64,000 nucleotides of DNA from an uncultured Mycoplasmatota bacterium (GTDB lineage: Bacteria > Bacillota_I > Bacilli_A > Izemoplasmatales > Izemoplasmataceae), in contig CAJXVW010000001.1 of NCBI GenBank assembly GCA_913062645.1, positions 62,001 to 126,000 on the forward strand. Reading direction: 5' to 3'. Below the pieces are notes generated by a model. It was not told the DNA's origin, did no database searches, and was given only the letters and a program-made list of their open reading frames with translations. The position numbers and the translations under genes are program-made. The first letter of the stretch is position 1. Every line of letters begins with the position of its first letter. This document shows, in pieces, positions 8,656 to 18,367 of the stretch.

Positions 8656-11600
8656 ATGAAACAACTAGCGAAGTTTTCCGTTGATCGCGCCATTACGGTA
8701 TTCATGGCCGTGTTCATCGTCATCATTTTCGGTGTCGTCTCATTCACCAACTTGACGACCGACTTGTTCCCCAGTCTGAACATCCCGTATTCGGTTGTTC
8801 TGACGACCTATCCCGGAGCCAGCCCGATCGAGGTGGAGGATCAGATCACCACACCGCTCGAGGAAACATTGGCCACCACCACCAACATCAAGGAGTTGCA
8901 GTCGATCTCGCAGGAGAACGTCAGCATCATCATCCTGGAATTCAATACCGACACGAACATGGACAGCGCCGTCATTGAGATGCGCGAGTCCTTGGATCTG
9001 CTTGGATCGAGTCTGCCGGAGATGGCGGGCGATCCGATGATCATCAAGCTCAATCCGGACTTGTTGCCGATCATGCAAGTCAGTGTGACCAAGGAAGGAT
9101 TCACGCAGCAGGAACTTACGCAATACGTGGAAACCGAAGTCTTGCCGCAACTCGAACGTGTTGCGGGAGTCGCGAGTGTCAGTGTCAGCGGTGCGTACGA
9201 ATCGGAGATTCAAGTTGTTCTCGATGAAGCGGCGATTGCGATCGTCAACGACAACTTGGAACAGGTCTACGATGATCTGGGTGTGCCGTCGGCCAACCAG
9301 CTGCTGCTTGACAAGGAACTCATCAGTGATCTTTTGATGGCACAAAACTTTGAGTTCCCCGTCGGGTATGCGAACGTCGAAGGCATCGATTATCTGGTCC
9401 GTGTCGGCGACGAGTTCGACAGCCTGCAGGGCGTGAAGGACTTGTTGATCTTCAATGTCAGCGGCTTGCCGGGGCTGGATCCGATTCAACTCTCGGTCGA
9501 TGACATTGCCGAAGTGACGTTTGTCAATGCCAATGACAAGGAATACTCCAAAGTCAACGGCGAAAACGCCATCAGCATCTCAATCCAGAAAAACAGCGAG
9601 TTCGCAACGACGGACGTCACCGATGAACTCAATGCCGTCATGGCGACGTTGATGGAGGGCGATGAGAATCTCGCCTTCACGGTTCTGCTCGACCAGGGCG
9701 AATACATCAACCAGGCGACAGGCAACGTATTGGAAAACCTCCTGTATGGAGCAATTCTCGCGATCATCGTGCTGATCGTGTTCTTGCGCAGCGCGCGGGC
9801 GACCCTGACCGTCGCCGTGGCGATTCCGATCAGTCTCATGTTCGCGATTGTCTTGATTTACTTCACCGGCATCACGCTCAACATCGTTTCGCTCGCCGGA
9901 TTGGCGCTTGGGCTGGGCATGCTGGTTGACAACTCGATTGTCGTCATTGAAAACATCTTCCGCATGAAGAAAGAAGGACGCAGCAACCGCGATGCCGCCA
10001 TCGAAGGGACCAAACAAGTTGCTTCGGCGATCACCGCCTCGACGATTACGACCATCAGCGTCTTCCTGCCCGTTGTATTCATTGAAGGCTTCATCCGTGA
10101 AATCTTCTTCGAGATGGCGATGACCATCGCCTACAGCCTGTCGGCTTCGCTGATCATCGCGTTGACCCTGGTACCGGCCATTTCATCCAAAGTGTTCAAG
10201 GATGACGAAGGCCAGACGAAATCTCAGGACGATGGCGAACCATGGTACAAACGGGCATACGAAGCGACGTTCCGTTTCGCAATGAAATGGCGTTTCATCG
10301 TCCTAGGTGCCGTCTTGTTGTTGTTTGGCGGGGCCATCGCGCTGGCGCTAACCAACGGCTTTGAATACTTCCCACCGTCCGACGAAGGTCAGTTGACAGT
10401 ATCCATTTCCAACCCCACCGACGCGCCACTCTCATATGATGAGTTTGTGACCCGTTTGGATGACATATCCACCGATTTCCTCGCCTTGGAGGATGTCGAA
10501 GTCGTCGGTATTTCGCTGGGCAGCCTGCAGGGCATGATGTTTGGCCTGTCGTCCGGCAACAATGCGACGGCCAACGTGGTGCTACGTGAAGACCGAACCA
10601 ATACCACTTTGGAGATGCAAGCCATTCTGGAGGACCTTCTGGATGACGAGTATGCCGATATCGATTATGACATCACCGGCGCGCAGCAAGAAACCGACGT
10701 TCTGACCGGAAGCGGACTGCAAGTACGCATCACCGGATACGATCTCGACACATTGAAGCAAAAAGCCGAAGAGTTGACGGCGCTGATCGAAGCAGTCGAG
10801 GGTGTGGAGGCCGTGGATAGCGGCATCGGTGTTCCGGCTGATGAAATCAAGATTACCGTCGACAAGGCGGCCGCGATGTCGTTCGGTCTGACGACGGCGC
10901 AAGTGACCGGTACCGTAGCGGAGTTTCTCGCTGGAGAAGAGGTAACAACGACGCTCAACATCGAGGGCGATCTGTATGATCTGTACGTCTATGACAGCGA
11001 TTCGAACTATGGTGATACCGAATACACGCTGGCGGATCTCGAAAACCTCGTGATCGGGCTTAACTTCCTCAATCCGACACAGTTGATTCGCGTTCGCGAT
11101 GTCGCCACCGTCCAGACCATCGAGGGGTTCAGTTCCATCGATCACTTCAATGGCGTGCGCTCTGTCACGGTTAGTGCGGAGTTCGATGAAGATTACAACT
11201 CCACATTCGTCGCTCGTGACATTGAAGCTGCGATCGCTGATTTTGAGCTACCGGATGGCTATCAACAGGAGCTGCTCGGTGAAAACGAAGAAATCATGGA
11301 GGCGCTGTCAACGATGATTCTCGCGACGATTCTCGGCGTCATCCTCATCTACATGGTCATGGCCGCCCAGTTCCAGAATCTCACGTATCCGTTCATCATC
11401 ATGATCACGCTGCCGCTGGCCTTCACCGGTGGATTCCTGATCTTGTTCTTCGCCGGCATGACCGTCAGTGTCGTCGCCGCAATCGGCTTCGTGGTTCTAA
11501 CCGGCGTGGTCGTCAACAACGGCATCGTCCTCGTCGATTACACCAACCAACTGCGAGAGCAGGGCTTGGAAGTTTTCGATGCGCTTCTCGAAGCCGGCAA

Positions 11601-11958
11601 GACCCGCTTGCGTCCGATCATCATGACCGCCAGCACGACCATTTTGGCACTCTCGACGATGGCAATCGGTGTCGGGCAAGGGGCGGAGATCATCCAACCG
11701 ATGGCCGTCACCACCATTGGCGGACTGTTCTATGCGACGATTCTGACCTTGTTGGTGGTTCCGATCATGTATTTGATTCTGACTCGTCACGCCAAGCCGA
11801 TCATGTTGTCAGCCGGCATCCTCTTCACCATTGCCGGCGGCATCGGCGCTTATCTGTATTTCGGCTTCACCTGGATCCTGCCTACCGCCGGAGTGTTGCT
11901 CATTCCGCTGATCGCCGGCTACTTCATCCGTGGCAACGGTGGTGAGGCGCGTGTCTAG
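8656..11958 (+). CDS. RND family efflux permease (SwrC/AcrB type)
   Basis: Proton-driven exporter of 1100 aa in the cytoplasmic membrane. It has a hydrophobic first helix, a large outer loop, TM2-6 with a GLGMLVDNSIVVIENIF helix near residue 420, a second half with the same plan (GVVVNNGIVLVDYTNQLRE near 955), and two extra hydrophobic helices at the C-terminus (about 1055-1095). The proton-relay Asp pair of AcrB (DD in TM4) reads DN here, as I recall for Gram-positive SwrC-like members; one carboxylate remains. No membrane-fusion or outer-membrane partner is present, consistent with a single-membrane cell. The typical role is export of surfactants, lipopeptides or toxic amphiphiles. ATG 8656 follows AGGAGG. 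It overlaps the TetR gene by 8 bp. Confidence 0.92.
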   Translation: MKQLAKFSVDRAITVFMAVFIVIIFGVVSFTNLTTDLFPSLNIPYSVVLTTYPGASPIEVEDQITTPLEETLATTTNIKELQSISQENVSIIILEFNTDTNMDSAVIEMRESLDLLGSSLPEMAGDPMIIKLNPDLLPIMQVSVTKEGFTQQELTQYVETEVLPQLERVAGVASVSVSGAYESEIQVVLDEAAIAIVNDNLEQVYDDLGVPSANQLLLDKELISDLLMAQNFEFPVGYANVEGIDYLVRVGDEFDSLQGVKDLLIFNVSGLPGLDPIQLSVDDIAEVTFVNANDKEYSKVNGENAISISIQKNSEFATTDVTDELNAVMATLMEGDENLAFTVLLDQGEYINQATGNVLENLLYGAILAIIVLIVFLRSARATLTVAVAIPISLMFAIVLIYFTGITLNIVSLAGLALGLGMLVDNSIVVIENIFRMKKEGRSNRDAAIEGTKQVASAITASTITTISVFLPVVFIEGFIREIFFEMAMTIAYSLSASLIIALTLVPAISSKVFKDDEGQTKSQDDGEPWYKRAYEATFRFAMKWRFIVLGAVLLLFGGAIALALTNGFEYFPPSDEGQLTVSISNPTDAPLSYDEFVTRLDDISTDFLALEDVEVVGISLGSLQGMMFGLSSGNNATANVVLREDRTNTTLEMQAILEDLLDDEYADIDYDITGAQQETDVLTGSGLQVRITGYDLDTLKQKAEELTALIEAVEGVEAVDSGIGVPADEIKITVDKAAAMSFGLTTAQVTGTVAEFLAGEEVTTTLNIEGDLYDLYVYDSDSNYGDTEYTLADLENLVIGLNFLNPTQLIRVRDVATVQTIEGFSSIDHFNGVRSVTVSAEFDEDYNSTFVARDIEAAIADFELPDGYQQELLGENEEIMEALSTMILATILGVILIYMVMAAQFQNLTYPFIIMITLPLAFTGGFLILFFAGMTVSVVAAIGFVVLTGVVVNNGIVLVDYTNQLREQGLEVFDALLEAGKTRLRPIIMTASTTILALSTMAIGVGQGAEIIQPMAVTTIGGLFYATILTLLVVPIMYLILTRHAKPIMLSAGILFTIAGGIGAYLYFGFTWILPTAGVLLIPLIAGYFIRGNGGEARV

Positions 11959-12547
11959 ACGCGACGAAATCCTCGATGCCCTGATTGGGATTCTCAAGGA
12001 CAAGGGCGTGCAGTCGGACTTCACGCTCAGTGAACTCGCACAGCACGTCGACATCGCCAAGAGCACCATCTACGAGTATTTCCGGACCAAGGAGGAAATC
12101 TTGTCCGACGCATTGCTGCGGGTGTTCAAAGATGGCATCGAGAGCATTCTGATGCGTACCTACGAAGAATCGAAAGAATTCGAAGAACTGCTCAAAGACG
12201 AGATTCGATTCATGTTCGACATGGCCCAGCAAAGCGGCTTTGTATTCGAGTTCATCGGTCCGGAACTGCGGGCCGACCTACCGAGTCATCTCAAAGGGCA
12301 GTTCGTAGAACGGATGCAGGAAACCAATCAGCACTACGAGAAATTGTTCCGTCAAATTCTTGCGAAAGGCATCGAACAAGGTGTCCTCAAGGCGGAAGAC
12401 CTCGAGATTCGCGGCCATCTGTTCGCCGCATTGATTGCCGGCAGCATCACCCGGTTCGCCAATGTGACACAGGATTACCAGGAACCGATCGATCTCGACA
12501 ACTACGTTGACGCATTCTACGATCTGGTCGTCAAACTATTCAACTAA
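11951..12547 (+). CDS. TetR family regulator of the RND exporter
   Basis: Repressor of 198 aa with a typical N-terminal helix-turn-helix: DEILDALIGILKDKG, then FTLSELAQHVDIAKSTIYEYFRTKEEIL (about residues 25-52). A ligand-binding helical domain with no recognisable specificity follows. Start choice: GTG 11951 lies 3-8 nt after GGTGAGG and overlaps the RND stop; in-frame GTGs at 11930-11942 are possible but would lengthen the overlap. The palindrome GACCGA-CCAT-TCGGTC on the operon promoter is the obvious target. The layout (regulator last in the operon it controls) gives negative feedback, with induction by an exporter substrate expected. Confidence 0.85.
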   Translation: MSRRDEILDALIGILKDKGVQSDFTLSELAQHVDIAKSTIYEYFRTKEEILSDALLRVFKDGIESILMRTYEESKEFEELLKDEIRFMFDMAQQSGFVFEFIGPELRADLPSHLKGQFVERMQETNQHYEKLFRQILAKGIEQGVLKAEDLEIRGHLFAALIAGSITRFANVTQDYQEPIDLDNYVDAFYDLVVKLFN

Positions 12548-12570
12548 AAAAGCGCCCTAGGGCGCTTTTG
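12547..12570. terminator. Bidirectional terminator between tetR and the radical SAM gene
   Basis: Perfect dyad AGCGCCC-TA-GGGCGCT (12551-12566) flanked by A's on the left and T's on the right, so it works on both strands. The leftward radical SAM gene has its TAG stop inside the hairpin. Confidence 0.85.
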
Positions 12571-14176
12571 TTGTATACGAGCGACAGCTTCCATGCTGAT
12601 AATACGCACAGAACGCCTCGTCACCATGGACCAGCAACACACTGTGTTTGTAGAGTTGATGAAGCGGAATGTGTTCGGTGGTACTGATGCGTTGGAGGAT
12701 CGTTTGTCTTGTTTGGCGATCGACGGTGGATGGGAAGTAGCGTTTTGGCTTGATGGGGAAGTGTTCCAAATAATCCTGCCGTATGCGAAATGTCAAATCG
12801 TCCGACAAGGTTTCCTCGAGCCGTTGGTACAGGTCTTCCAACTGATAGCGGTGGGTCCCATAGTTGTGTTTGTCATAGTGTTTTGCGAGATTCCGAAAGA
12901 ACGCGTAGGGGGATTCCTGAGCAAGAATGTGAGCGTGCAGGCGCGGACCGAAATGACCCTTGTTGTGATAGAGTTCCAGCATTGTCTCCACTGCCTTGAT
13001 CTCCGCGACGTCCGTTTCACTCAGGACGTGGTTGGAACGAATTTCATAAGGGGCTTGCTCGTCGTATGCGTAAGCATATTTGTCGGCCTCTCGGCGAATT
13101 TTGGTACCCCGCAGCATCTTCAAAAAGCCCAGTTGAAGCTCTTTGGCACCGAGATGGAACACCTCATCGAAGGTCCGGATGAACGACGCCTTGTCTTCCA
13201 TCGGCAAACCGGCAATGAGATCGAGATGAAGATCGATGACACCGGCGCGCTGAATGTCTTTGATGCGCTCGAACAATCGTTTCGTGTCTTGGTTGCGATC
13301 GACGAGGGCGTTGGTAGTCTCGTTGGTGGATTGAATGCCGATTTCAAAGCGGAACAGACCCGGACGGGCATGGGTGTTGAGGTATTGAATGATCGCCGGA
13401 TCAAGGATGTCACCGGTGATTTCAAACTGGAACACGGTGTCACCGTTGTCGTGGCGGATGATGAAGTCAAGCAGGGTCATCGTGTTGCGGTTGGCATTGA
13501 AGGTGCGATCGAGAAACTTGATCGTTCGAACGCCGTTGTCCATGAGATGGAGTATGTCAGTTTGCACCGTTTCGACGGGAAAGAAGCGGACCCGTTCTTC
13601 CAACGATGACAAGCAGTAACTGCATCGAAACGGACACCCCCGGGAACTTTCCACATAGGCGATGCGGTGGGCAAGGTGCTGGAGATCCGAATCGAAGTGA
13701 TGCGGTGAACGAAGCATGCTCAAATCGGGAATCTCGACAATCGGGTTGACGAGAATGCGTGATCCGTCGCGAATGGCAATGCCATCGAGATCCGCATAGG
13801 GTTCCTTCTTGACAAGACGCTCAAGCAACCGCTGAAAAGTGATTTCTCCTTCCCCGCGCACGATCGCATCGACAGCTTCGAACGACAGGAAGTATTCGGG
13901 GTCGTAACTGACTTCAGGACCACCAAGTATGATTGTCGCATCGAGGTCTGACAGTTGAGTCAGGACGACTTTGATTTGTTCGACATTCCAGATGTAGACG
14001 CTGAATCCGATGACGTCCGGGAGTTTGTCACGGATGTCTTGGACCATCTGCGTGGGATCGTCCTTGATGGTGTATTCGAGGATGTCGATCGGAAAGGAGC
14101 TGTTTGCCTTCAACAGGCGCACGGCGTTGTTGGTATGAATGTATTTGGCGTCGATGCTGACGAGTACGATCGTCAT
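12557..14176 (-). CDS. B12-binding domain radical SAM protein (DUF4080 type)
   Basis: Protein of 539 aa. Residues 1-130 form a cobalamin-binding-like Rossmann domain (DVIGFSVYIWN, ILGGPEVSYDPE, VRGEGE), although the usual DxHxxG ligand motif is not obvious. A radical SAM core begins near residue 175 with ESSRGCPFRCSYC, where the three Cys hold the 4Fe-4S cluster. The C-terminal third is of the DUF4080 type. Proteins of this class modify small molecules, tRNA or peptides; the substrate is unknown. The start ATG 14176 follows AAAAGGGGTGA. It is divergent from uvrB with about 80 bp between. No neighbouring precursor peptide or biosynthetic gene points to its target. Confidence 0.88.
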   Translation of the reverse strand: MTIVLVSIDAKYIHTNNAVRLLKANSSFPIDILEYTIKDDPTQMVQDIRDKLPDVIGFSVYIWNVEQIKVVLTQLSDLDATIILGGPEVSYDPEYFLSFEAVDAIVRGEGEITFQRLLERLVKKEPYADLDGIAIRDGSRILVNPIVEIPDLSMLRSPHHFDSDLQHLAHRIAYVESSRGCPFRCSYCLSSLEERVRFFPVETVQTDILHLMDNGVRTIKFLDRTFNANRNTMTLLDFIIRHDNGDTVFQFEITGDILDPAIIQYLNTHARPGLFRFEIGIQSTNETTNALVDRNQDTKRLFERIKDIQRAGVIDLHLDLIAGLPMEDKASFIRTFDEVFHLGAKELQLGFLKMLRGTKIRREADKYAYAYDEQAPYEIRSNHVLSETDVAEIKAVETMLELYHNKGHFGPRLHAHILAQESPYAFFRNLAKHYDKHNYGTHRYQLEDLYQRLEETLSDDLTFRIRQDYLEHFPIKPKRYFPSTVDRQTRQTILQRISTTEHIPLHQLYKHSVLLVHGDEAFCAYYQHGSCRSYTTKAP

Positions 14177-14228
14177 CCGGAATCACCCCTTTTCATTCTA
14201 ACATATTTCACGGAAAAGCAGCATTGTG

Positions 14229-14253
14229 TGATACAATAATGTATGGTGGTGAT
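14229..14253 (+). promoter_or_regulatory. Extended -10 promoter and RBS of uvrB
   Basis: TGA-TACAAT at 14229-14237, then GGTGGTGAT at 14245-14253 just ahead of the start codon. No LexA/DinR-like CGAAC-N4-GTTCG box is seen between the divergent genes. Confidence 0.5.
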
Positions 14254-14258
14254 TGCAT

Positions 14259-16220
14259 ATGGCAAAATTCCAGTTGGTGGCCGACTATCAGCCGATGGGC
14301 GATCAGGTCAAGGCCATCGAATACCTCGCCGAAAACCTCGAACAAGGCGTCAAGGAGCAGATATTGCTCGGGGCGACGGGAACCGGCAAGACCTTTACAA
14401 TCAGCAACGTGATTCAGAAGGTTGGCAAGAAAACCCTCGTTCTCGCCCACAACAAGACACTGGCGGGCCAACTCTACAGTGAACTCAAACAACTGTTTCC
14501 ACACAACCGCGTGGAGTATTTCATATCCTATTATGACTACTATCAGCCGGAAGCCTATGTACCGGCTCGTGATTTATACATTGAGAAGGATGCGCAGACC
14601 AACGATGAAATCGACGAGATGCGCCACAGCGCCACCGCTTCCCTCCTGGAACGCGACGACGTCATCGTGGTCGCGTCCGTTTCCTGCATCTACGGAATCG
14701 GTGATCCCGACGACTACAAGGACTCGATGCTGACGCTGCGTGTCGGTGATGAAATCGGCCGCGATCATCTGCTTACCCGGCTGGTCGACATGCTGTTCGA
14801 ACGCAACGATTACGACTTCAACCGCGGAACCTTCCGTGTCAAGGGCGACGTCGTCGAGATTCTCCCGACCTACAGCAAGACGATCGGGATTCGGGTCGAG
14901 CTGTTTGATGACGAAATCGAACGGATTCGCGAGTTTGACATACTAACCGGCGAAGTGATGAACGAATACAGTGTCATTTCGCTGTTTCCGGCGACGCAGT
15001 TCGTCACCAATAAGGAAAAGATTGAAGAAGGCATCCGACGCATCGAGGCCGAACTGGCGGAGCGTCTGGAGTATTTCAAGCGCGAAGACAAATATCTCGA
15101 GGCGGAACGAATCAGTCAGCGCACCAACTATGACATCGAAATGTTGAAGGAAATCGGCAGTTGTTCCGGCGTGGAGAACTATTCACGTCATCTGTCGCTT
15201 CGTGAGGAAGGGGAAACCCCCTACACGCTGATGGACTTCTTCGGCGATGACTGGTTGCTCGTCGTCGACGAATCTCACGTGACCCTGCCGCAAGTGCGCG
15301 GCATGTACAATGGCGATCGGTCGCGCAAAATGACGCTCGTCGAATACGGATTCCGTCTTCCGAGCGCGCTCGACAACCGACCACTGAACTTTGAAGAGTT
15401 CAATGAGAAGATTGATCAGGTCATATACTTGAGCGCCACCCCTGGCGACTATGAACTTGCTCGCACCCCGTATCTCGTCGAACAAATCATTCGTCCGACC
15501 GGATTGTTGGATCCCGTAGTCGAAGTACGTCCCAAGGAAGGACAGATCGATGACATCGTCGCCGAGCTGTTGAAACGCATCGAGGCCAGACAGCGGACCT
15601 TGATCACCACGTTGACGATCAAGATGAGTGAAGATCTCACCACGTATCTCAAGGAACTGGGACTGAAAGTTGCCTATTTGCACAGCGAGATTCAATCGCT
15701 CGAACGCATCGACATCATCCGTGAGCTGCGGATGGGAACCTACGATGTGCTGGTCGGCATCAACCTTCTTCGCGAAGGTCTCGACCTTCCCGAAGTTTCG
15801 CTGATCTGCATCCTCGATGCCGACAAGCAGGGCTTCCTGCGCAGTGAACGCAGTCTGGTTCAAACCATCGGCCGAGCCGCCCGCAACAGCGACGGCAAGG
15901 TCATCATGTACGCGGACAAAATCACCGATTCGATGCAGTATGCGATCGATGAAACGGCGCGCCGCCGCACCATCCAACAAGAATACAACGAAGCCAACGG
16001 CATTGAACCCAAGACGATTGTCAAACAAATCGCCGCACCGATCAGCGTCAAATTGGAACTGACGGAAGAAGCGAAGCCGATTCATGCCTTGTCCAAGAAA
16101 GAGAAACTGGACGCCATCACCGAACTCGAACAACAAATGAAAAGCGCCGCCCGCAAGCTGGATTTCGAACGTGCCGCCGAACTGCGCGACATCATCATCG
16201 AGCTGAAGGCGACACTCTAG
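14259..16220 (+). CDS. uvrB: UvrABC excision nuclease subunit B
   Basis: Central helicase-like subunit of nucleotide excision repair. It receives damage from UvrA and positions UvrC. The protein has 653 aa. Walker A is GATGTGKT near residue 40. The damage-probing beta hairpin with [15 protein letters not shown] is near 95, the DEAD-like VVDESH near 335, and helicase motifs V/VI ([15 protein letters not shown] and QTIGRAARN) at about 500-545. The C-terminal UVR helical pair that binds UvrC includes [30 protein letters not shown] 14259 is preferred over the TTG at 14253, which lies inside the RBS. uvrA is not in the window. Confidence 0.97.
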   Translation: MAKFQLVADYQPMGDQVKAIEYLAENLEQGVKEQILLGATGTGKTFTISNVIQKVGKKTLVLAHNKTLAGQLYSELKQLFPHNRVEYFISYYDYYQPEAYVPARDLYIEKDAQTNDEIDEMRHSATASLLERDDVIVVASVSCIYGIGDPDDYKDSMLTLRVGDEIGRDHLLTRLVDMLFERNDYDFNRGTFRVKGDVVEILPTYSKTIGIRVELFDDEIERIREFDILTGEVMNEYSVISLFPATQFVTNKEKIEEGIRRIEAELAERLEYFKREDKYLEAERISQRTNYDIEMLKEIGSCSGVENYSRHLSLREEGETPYTLMDFFGDDWLLVVDESHVTLPQVRGMYNGDRSRKMTLVEYGFRLPSALDNRPLNFEEFNEKIDQVIYLSATPGDYELARTPYLVEQIIRPTGLLDPVVEVRPKEGQIDDIVAELLKRIEARQRTLITTLTIKMSEDLTTYLKELGLKVAYLHSEIQSLERIDIIRELRMGTYDVLVGINLLREGLDLPEVSLICILDADKQGFLRSERSLVQTIGRAARNSDGKVIMYADKITDSMQYAIDETARRRTIQQEYNEANGIEPKTIVKQIAAPISVKLELTEEAKPIHALSKKEKLDAITELEQQMKSAARKLDFERAAELRDIIIELKATL

Positions 16221-16229
16221 GAGGTCTCC

Positions 16230-16643
16230 ATGAAACGACTGATCTTGTTAATCGCGGCGATTGCCGCCGTGGCAACATTAAGCGCCTGTGATGATGACGT
16301 GATCATCGCACCGGATGTCATCGATGTCCAGTTTGACAACATCCGCTACGATGGGGCCGTCATCGTCGTCGATGTCTGGATCACCAACGGAACCGATGAG
16401 GATTTCGATCTAGGATATGCGGAGTTCTGGCTGGAGTTGCCGGACGGTGTTGCACCGGATCGGACTGGTGACGACCGCGAGGTCTGTGGCGCCGGATTTG
16501 ATTTCTACATCACCGTCAAAGCGGACGATTATGAGTTCTACGAAGTGGAATTCACGTCTGATTACATCTTTCTTTCCGATAGTGAACTCGACGCCTTGAA
16601 CGTTGATTTGACGGATCTGGAACTGTATTATTGGTTTGAATGA
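16230..16643 (+). CDS. Small lipoprotein, unknown function
   Basis: Protein of 137 aa with a clear lipoprotein signal: MKR, a hydrophobic stretch and the lipobox LSAC (Cys about 20). The mature part is strongly acidic (DDD after the Cys, many Asp/Glu) and beta-rich, with an FDNIRYDGAVIVVDVWITNGTDE segment resembling a small Ig-like or CARDB-like fold. It lies 9 bp after uvrB with an AGGAGGT RBS, so it is probably transcribed with uvrB, although no functional link is apparent. A strong terminator follows. Confidence 0.8.
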   Translation: MKRLILLIAAIAAVATLSACDDDVIIAPDVIDVQFDNIRYDGAVIVVDVWITNGTDEDFDLGYAEFWLELPDGVAPDRTGDDREVCGAGFDFYITVKADDYEFYEVEFTSDYIFLSDSELDALNVDLTDLELYYWFE

Positions 16644-16677
16644 AAAAGAACTCCCATGCGATGGGAGTTCTTTTTTG
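16644..16677. terminator. Bidirectional terminator between converging units
   Basis: Arms of 15 nt, AAAAAGAACTCCCAT (16644-16658) and ATGGGAGTTCTTTTT (16662-16676), around GCG. It serves both the uvrB-lipoprotein unit and the leftward ABC operon. Confidence 0.9.
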
Positions 16678-16872
16678 CTACCGGATGATGATGCCGGCGA
16701 TGAGGAATGCAAGTCCCCAGACAATGACGAAGATCTGAAGGTTGCGATCGCCCTTGAACATCTTGGCCATGACCTGGAACTTCTTCATGCGCCAGATGAT
16801 GGGCAGTTTCATGATGCCGATGAGAATGCAGAACAGTCCGTAAATGATGAAGATGAGTCCTAATGTTGGCAT
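16678..16872 (-). CDS. Small two-helix membrane protein
   Basis: Protein of 64 aa with two hydrophobic helices (about 3-25 and 45-62) joined by a basic, Met- and Lys-containing loop. The start follows an AGGAGGACAAC RBS. It lies 9 bp after the second ABC-2 permease and is last in the leftward TetR-ABC operon. It could be an accessory or stabilising subunit of the exporter, but no family is recognised. Confidence 0.6.
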   Translation of the reverse strand: MPTLGLIFIIYGLFCILIGIMKLPIIWRMKKFQVMAKMFKGDRNLQIFVIVWGLAFLIAGIIIR

Positions 16873-16881
16873 GTTGTCCTC

Positions 16882-17595
16882 CTAAATGTTTGATCGTTTG
16901 CTATAGAGTTTCATCAACAGCCAGGTCGCGAGAATGTTGTATGCGACACCGGCTAAAAAAACCACGATTGCGCTGCCTTCTTCGGTCGGCAGCAGTTCCA
17001 GTTCAACGATGCGTCCCGCCCAGTAACCGGGCGCGACACCGAGCAGGTATTGAACCCAACCGGTGACGAGGAAACCGATCAGCGGGAACAGCAACACCAT
17101 TCCGGAGAGTTTCATGATGACGAACCCTTCGACCTTGTTGTCGCTGAACGAGTTGACGATCAGCGTGACGCTCGGCACTTGAATCGAACCAAGTATGGCG
17201 ACGGCGAGGATGACCAGGAAGTTGGAGTTCGGCAGGAAGTCTGTCGCATAGATCACAACCAGCGTTGCGATGAGCGCGAACACCATACCGGCGATCATCT
17301 TGACATAGACGTAGTATTTCACATTGATCGGCGTGATCTTGAGACTCATCAGGACCTTGTCGTCCTTGTCGTCGAGCAACGTGAAGGCAATCAGCGCCCC
17401 GAACACGAAGCCTGTCATGATGATTATCATCATCGCGACGACGGAGTCCCAGATGCTGTTGGGGAATTCGTTGTCGATCCAGTTTACCAGGAAGTAGCCC
17501 AGTGCGCCGAAGAGGAACGGATAGAGGGCGAAGAAGATATACATCTTGTCCCTTGTCATGTTGCGAAATTCGGCTTTGATGATGGTTCCAATCAT
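16882..17595 (-). CDS. ABC-2 type transporter permease
   Basis: Integral membrane protein of 237 aa with about six hydrophobic helices. It begins MIGTIIKAEFRNMTRDKMYIFF, the amphipathic start typical of ABC-2 exporter permeases. It is separated by 4 bp from the upstream permease, and the two are probably the heterodimeric membrane part of one exporter with the ATPase at 18357-19217. ATG 17595 was chosen; a GTG five codons upstream would overlap the previous stop. The substrate is unknown; TetR-controlled ABC-2 exporters usually handle drugs, lipids or peptides. Confidence 0.85.
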   Translation of the reverse strand: MIGTIIKAEFRNMTRDKMYIFFALYPFLFGALGYFLVNWIDNEFPNSIWDSVVAMMIIIMTGFVFGALIAFTLLDDKDDKVLMSLKITPINVKYYVYVKMIAGMVFALIATLVVIYATDFLPNSNFLVILAVAILGSIQVPSVTLIVNSFSDNKVEGFVIMKLSGMVLLFPLIGFLVTGWVQYLLGVAPGYWAGRIVELELLPTEEGSAIVVFLAGVAYNILATWLLMKLYSKRSNI

Positions 17596-17599
17596 TGAT

Positions 17600-18367
17600 T
17601 TACACCCCACTCTGCCTTACGGCATAGTCTTGGAATTTAGGAATTGCCCAGAAGAAGTACAGCACGATGCCGCCGACGAGGATGTATCCCAAACTCAGGA
17701 AATAACGATAGTCGAGATCCAGTTCACCAGCGGCATTGTAGAATCCGCCCTGAATGACCTCAAGCACCGCCTGCATCGGATTGACAAGCATGAACGTCTC
17801 CCAGAAGTCGCCCTTGATGACACCGAACATCAATAATACGGCGGGGATCATCAGTACGAAAATGATGACGAACATGCTGACGAGCAGGTCGGTGAAATCC
17901 TTGTGATAATAACTCAGGACCAAGCCCAGTATCGTGAACGTCGCGGTCGATAGAACGATGCCGAGAATCACGAGAATGAGGCTGAAGCCCAGTTCGTTGA
18001 TGAAATCGAGCTGACCCGCGATATAGAATGCAGCGACGATCAGCAGCGAAGAAATCAAGTTGTGAATCGTGTTGCCAAGCACTTTGCTGAGCACCATCTC
18101 CGCGTTGCTGACGGGTGTCACTAGCATTGTGCTGATGGTGGATTCGGTTTTTTCAAAATGCATCTCCGCACCGATGTACATGACGCTCATCATTGTTGCG
18201 TCGATGAACAACACGAACGGCAAGAAGGTTCCCAATACCGAATCGCTGATGAGAAACAGGACGACACCCCAGATGAAGGCGACCAGAATGCTGATGGAGA
18301 AGACGCCGTACTTGTTGAGACGACTCAACTCGCCGACGATGAGAATCCAGAGCCGCTTACTGTTCAT
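17600..18367 (-). CDS. ABC-2 type transporter permease
   Basis: Integral membrane protein of 255 aa with six or more hydrophobic helices. It resembles NatB/YhgE-type or ABC-2_membrane_3 permeases, with a conserved cytosolic element MHFEKTESTISTMLVTPVSNAEMVLSKVL between TM2 and TM3 (ERExGTLExLLxTP-like, degenerate). It overlaps the ATPase gene by 11 bp, so translation is coupled. Together with the 17595-16882 permease it should form the transmembrane part of one exporter. Confidence 0.87.
   Translation of the reverse strand: MNSKRLWILIVGELSRLNKYGVFSISILVAFIWGVVLFLISDSVLGTFLPFVLFIDATMMSVMYIGAEMHFEKTESTISTMLVTPVSNAEMVLSKVLGNTIHNLISSLLIVAAFYIAGQLDFINELGFSLILVILGIVLSTATFTILGLVLSYYHKDFTDLLVSMFVIIFVLMIPAVLLMFGVIKGDFWETFMLVNPMQAVLEVIQGGFYNAAGELDLDYRYFLSLGYILVGGIVLYFFWAIPKFQDYAVRQSGV

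Noticed and set aside
12593-13609. 338-codon rightward frame
   Set aside because: Antisense shadow of the radical SAM gene, which carries the CxxxCxxC motif.
14229-14258. LexA/DinR box expected before uvrB
   Set aside because: No CGAAC-N4-GTTCG or close variant is visible between the divergent genes.
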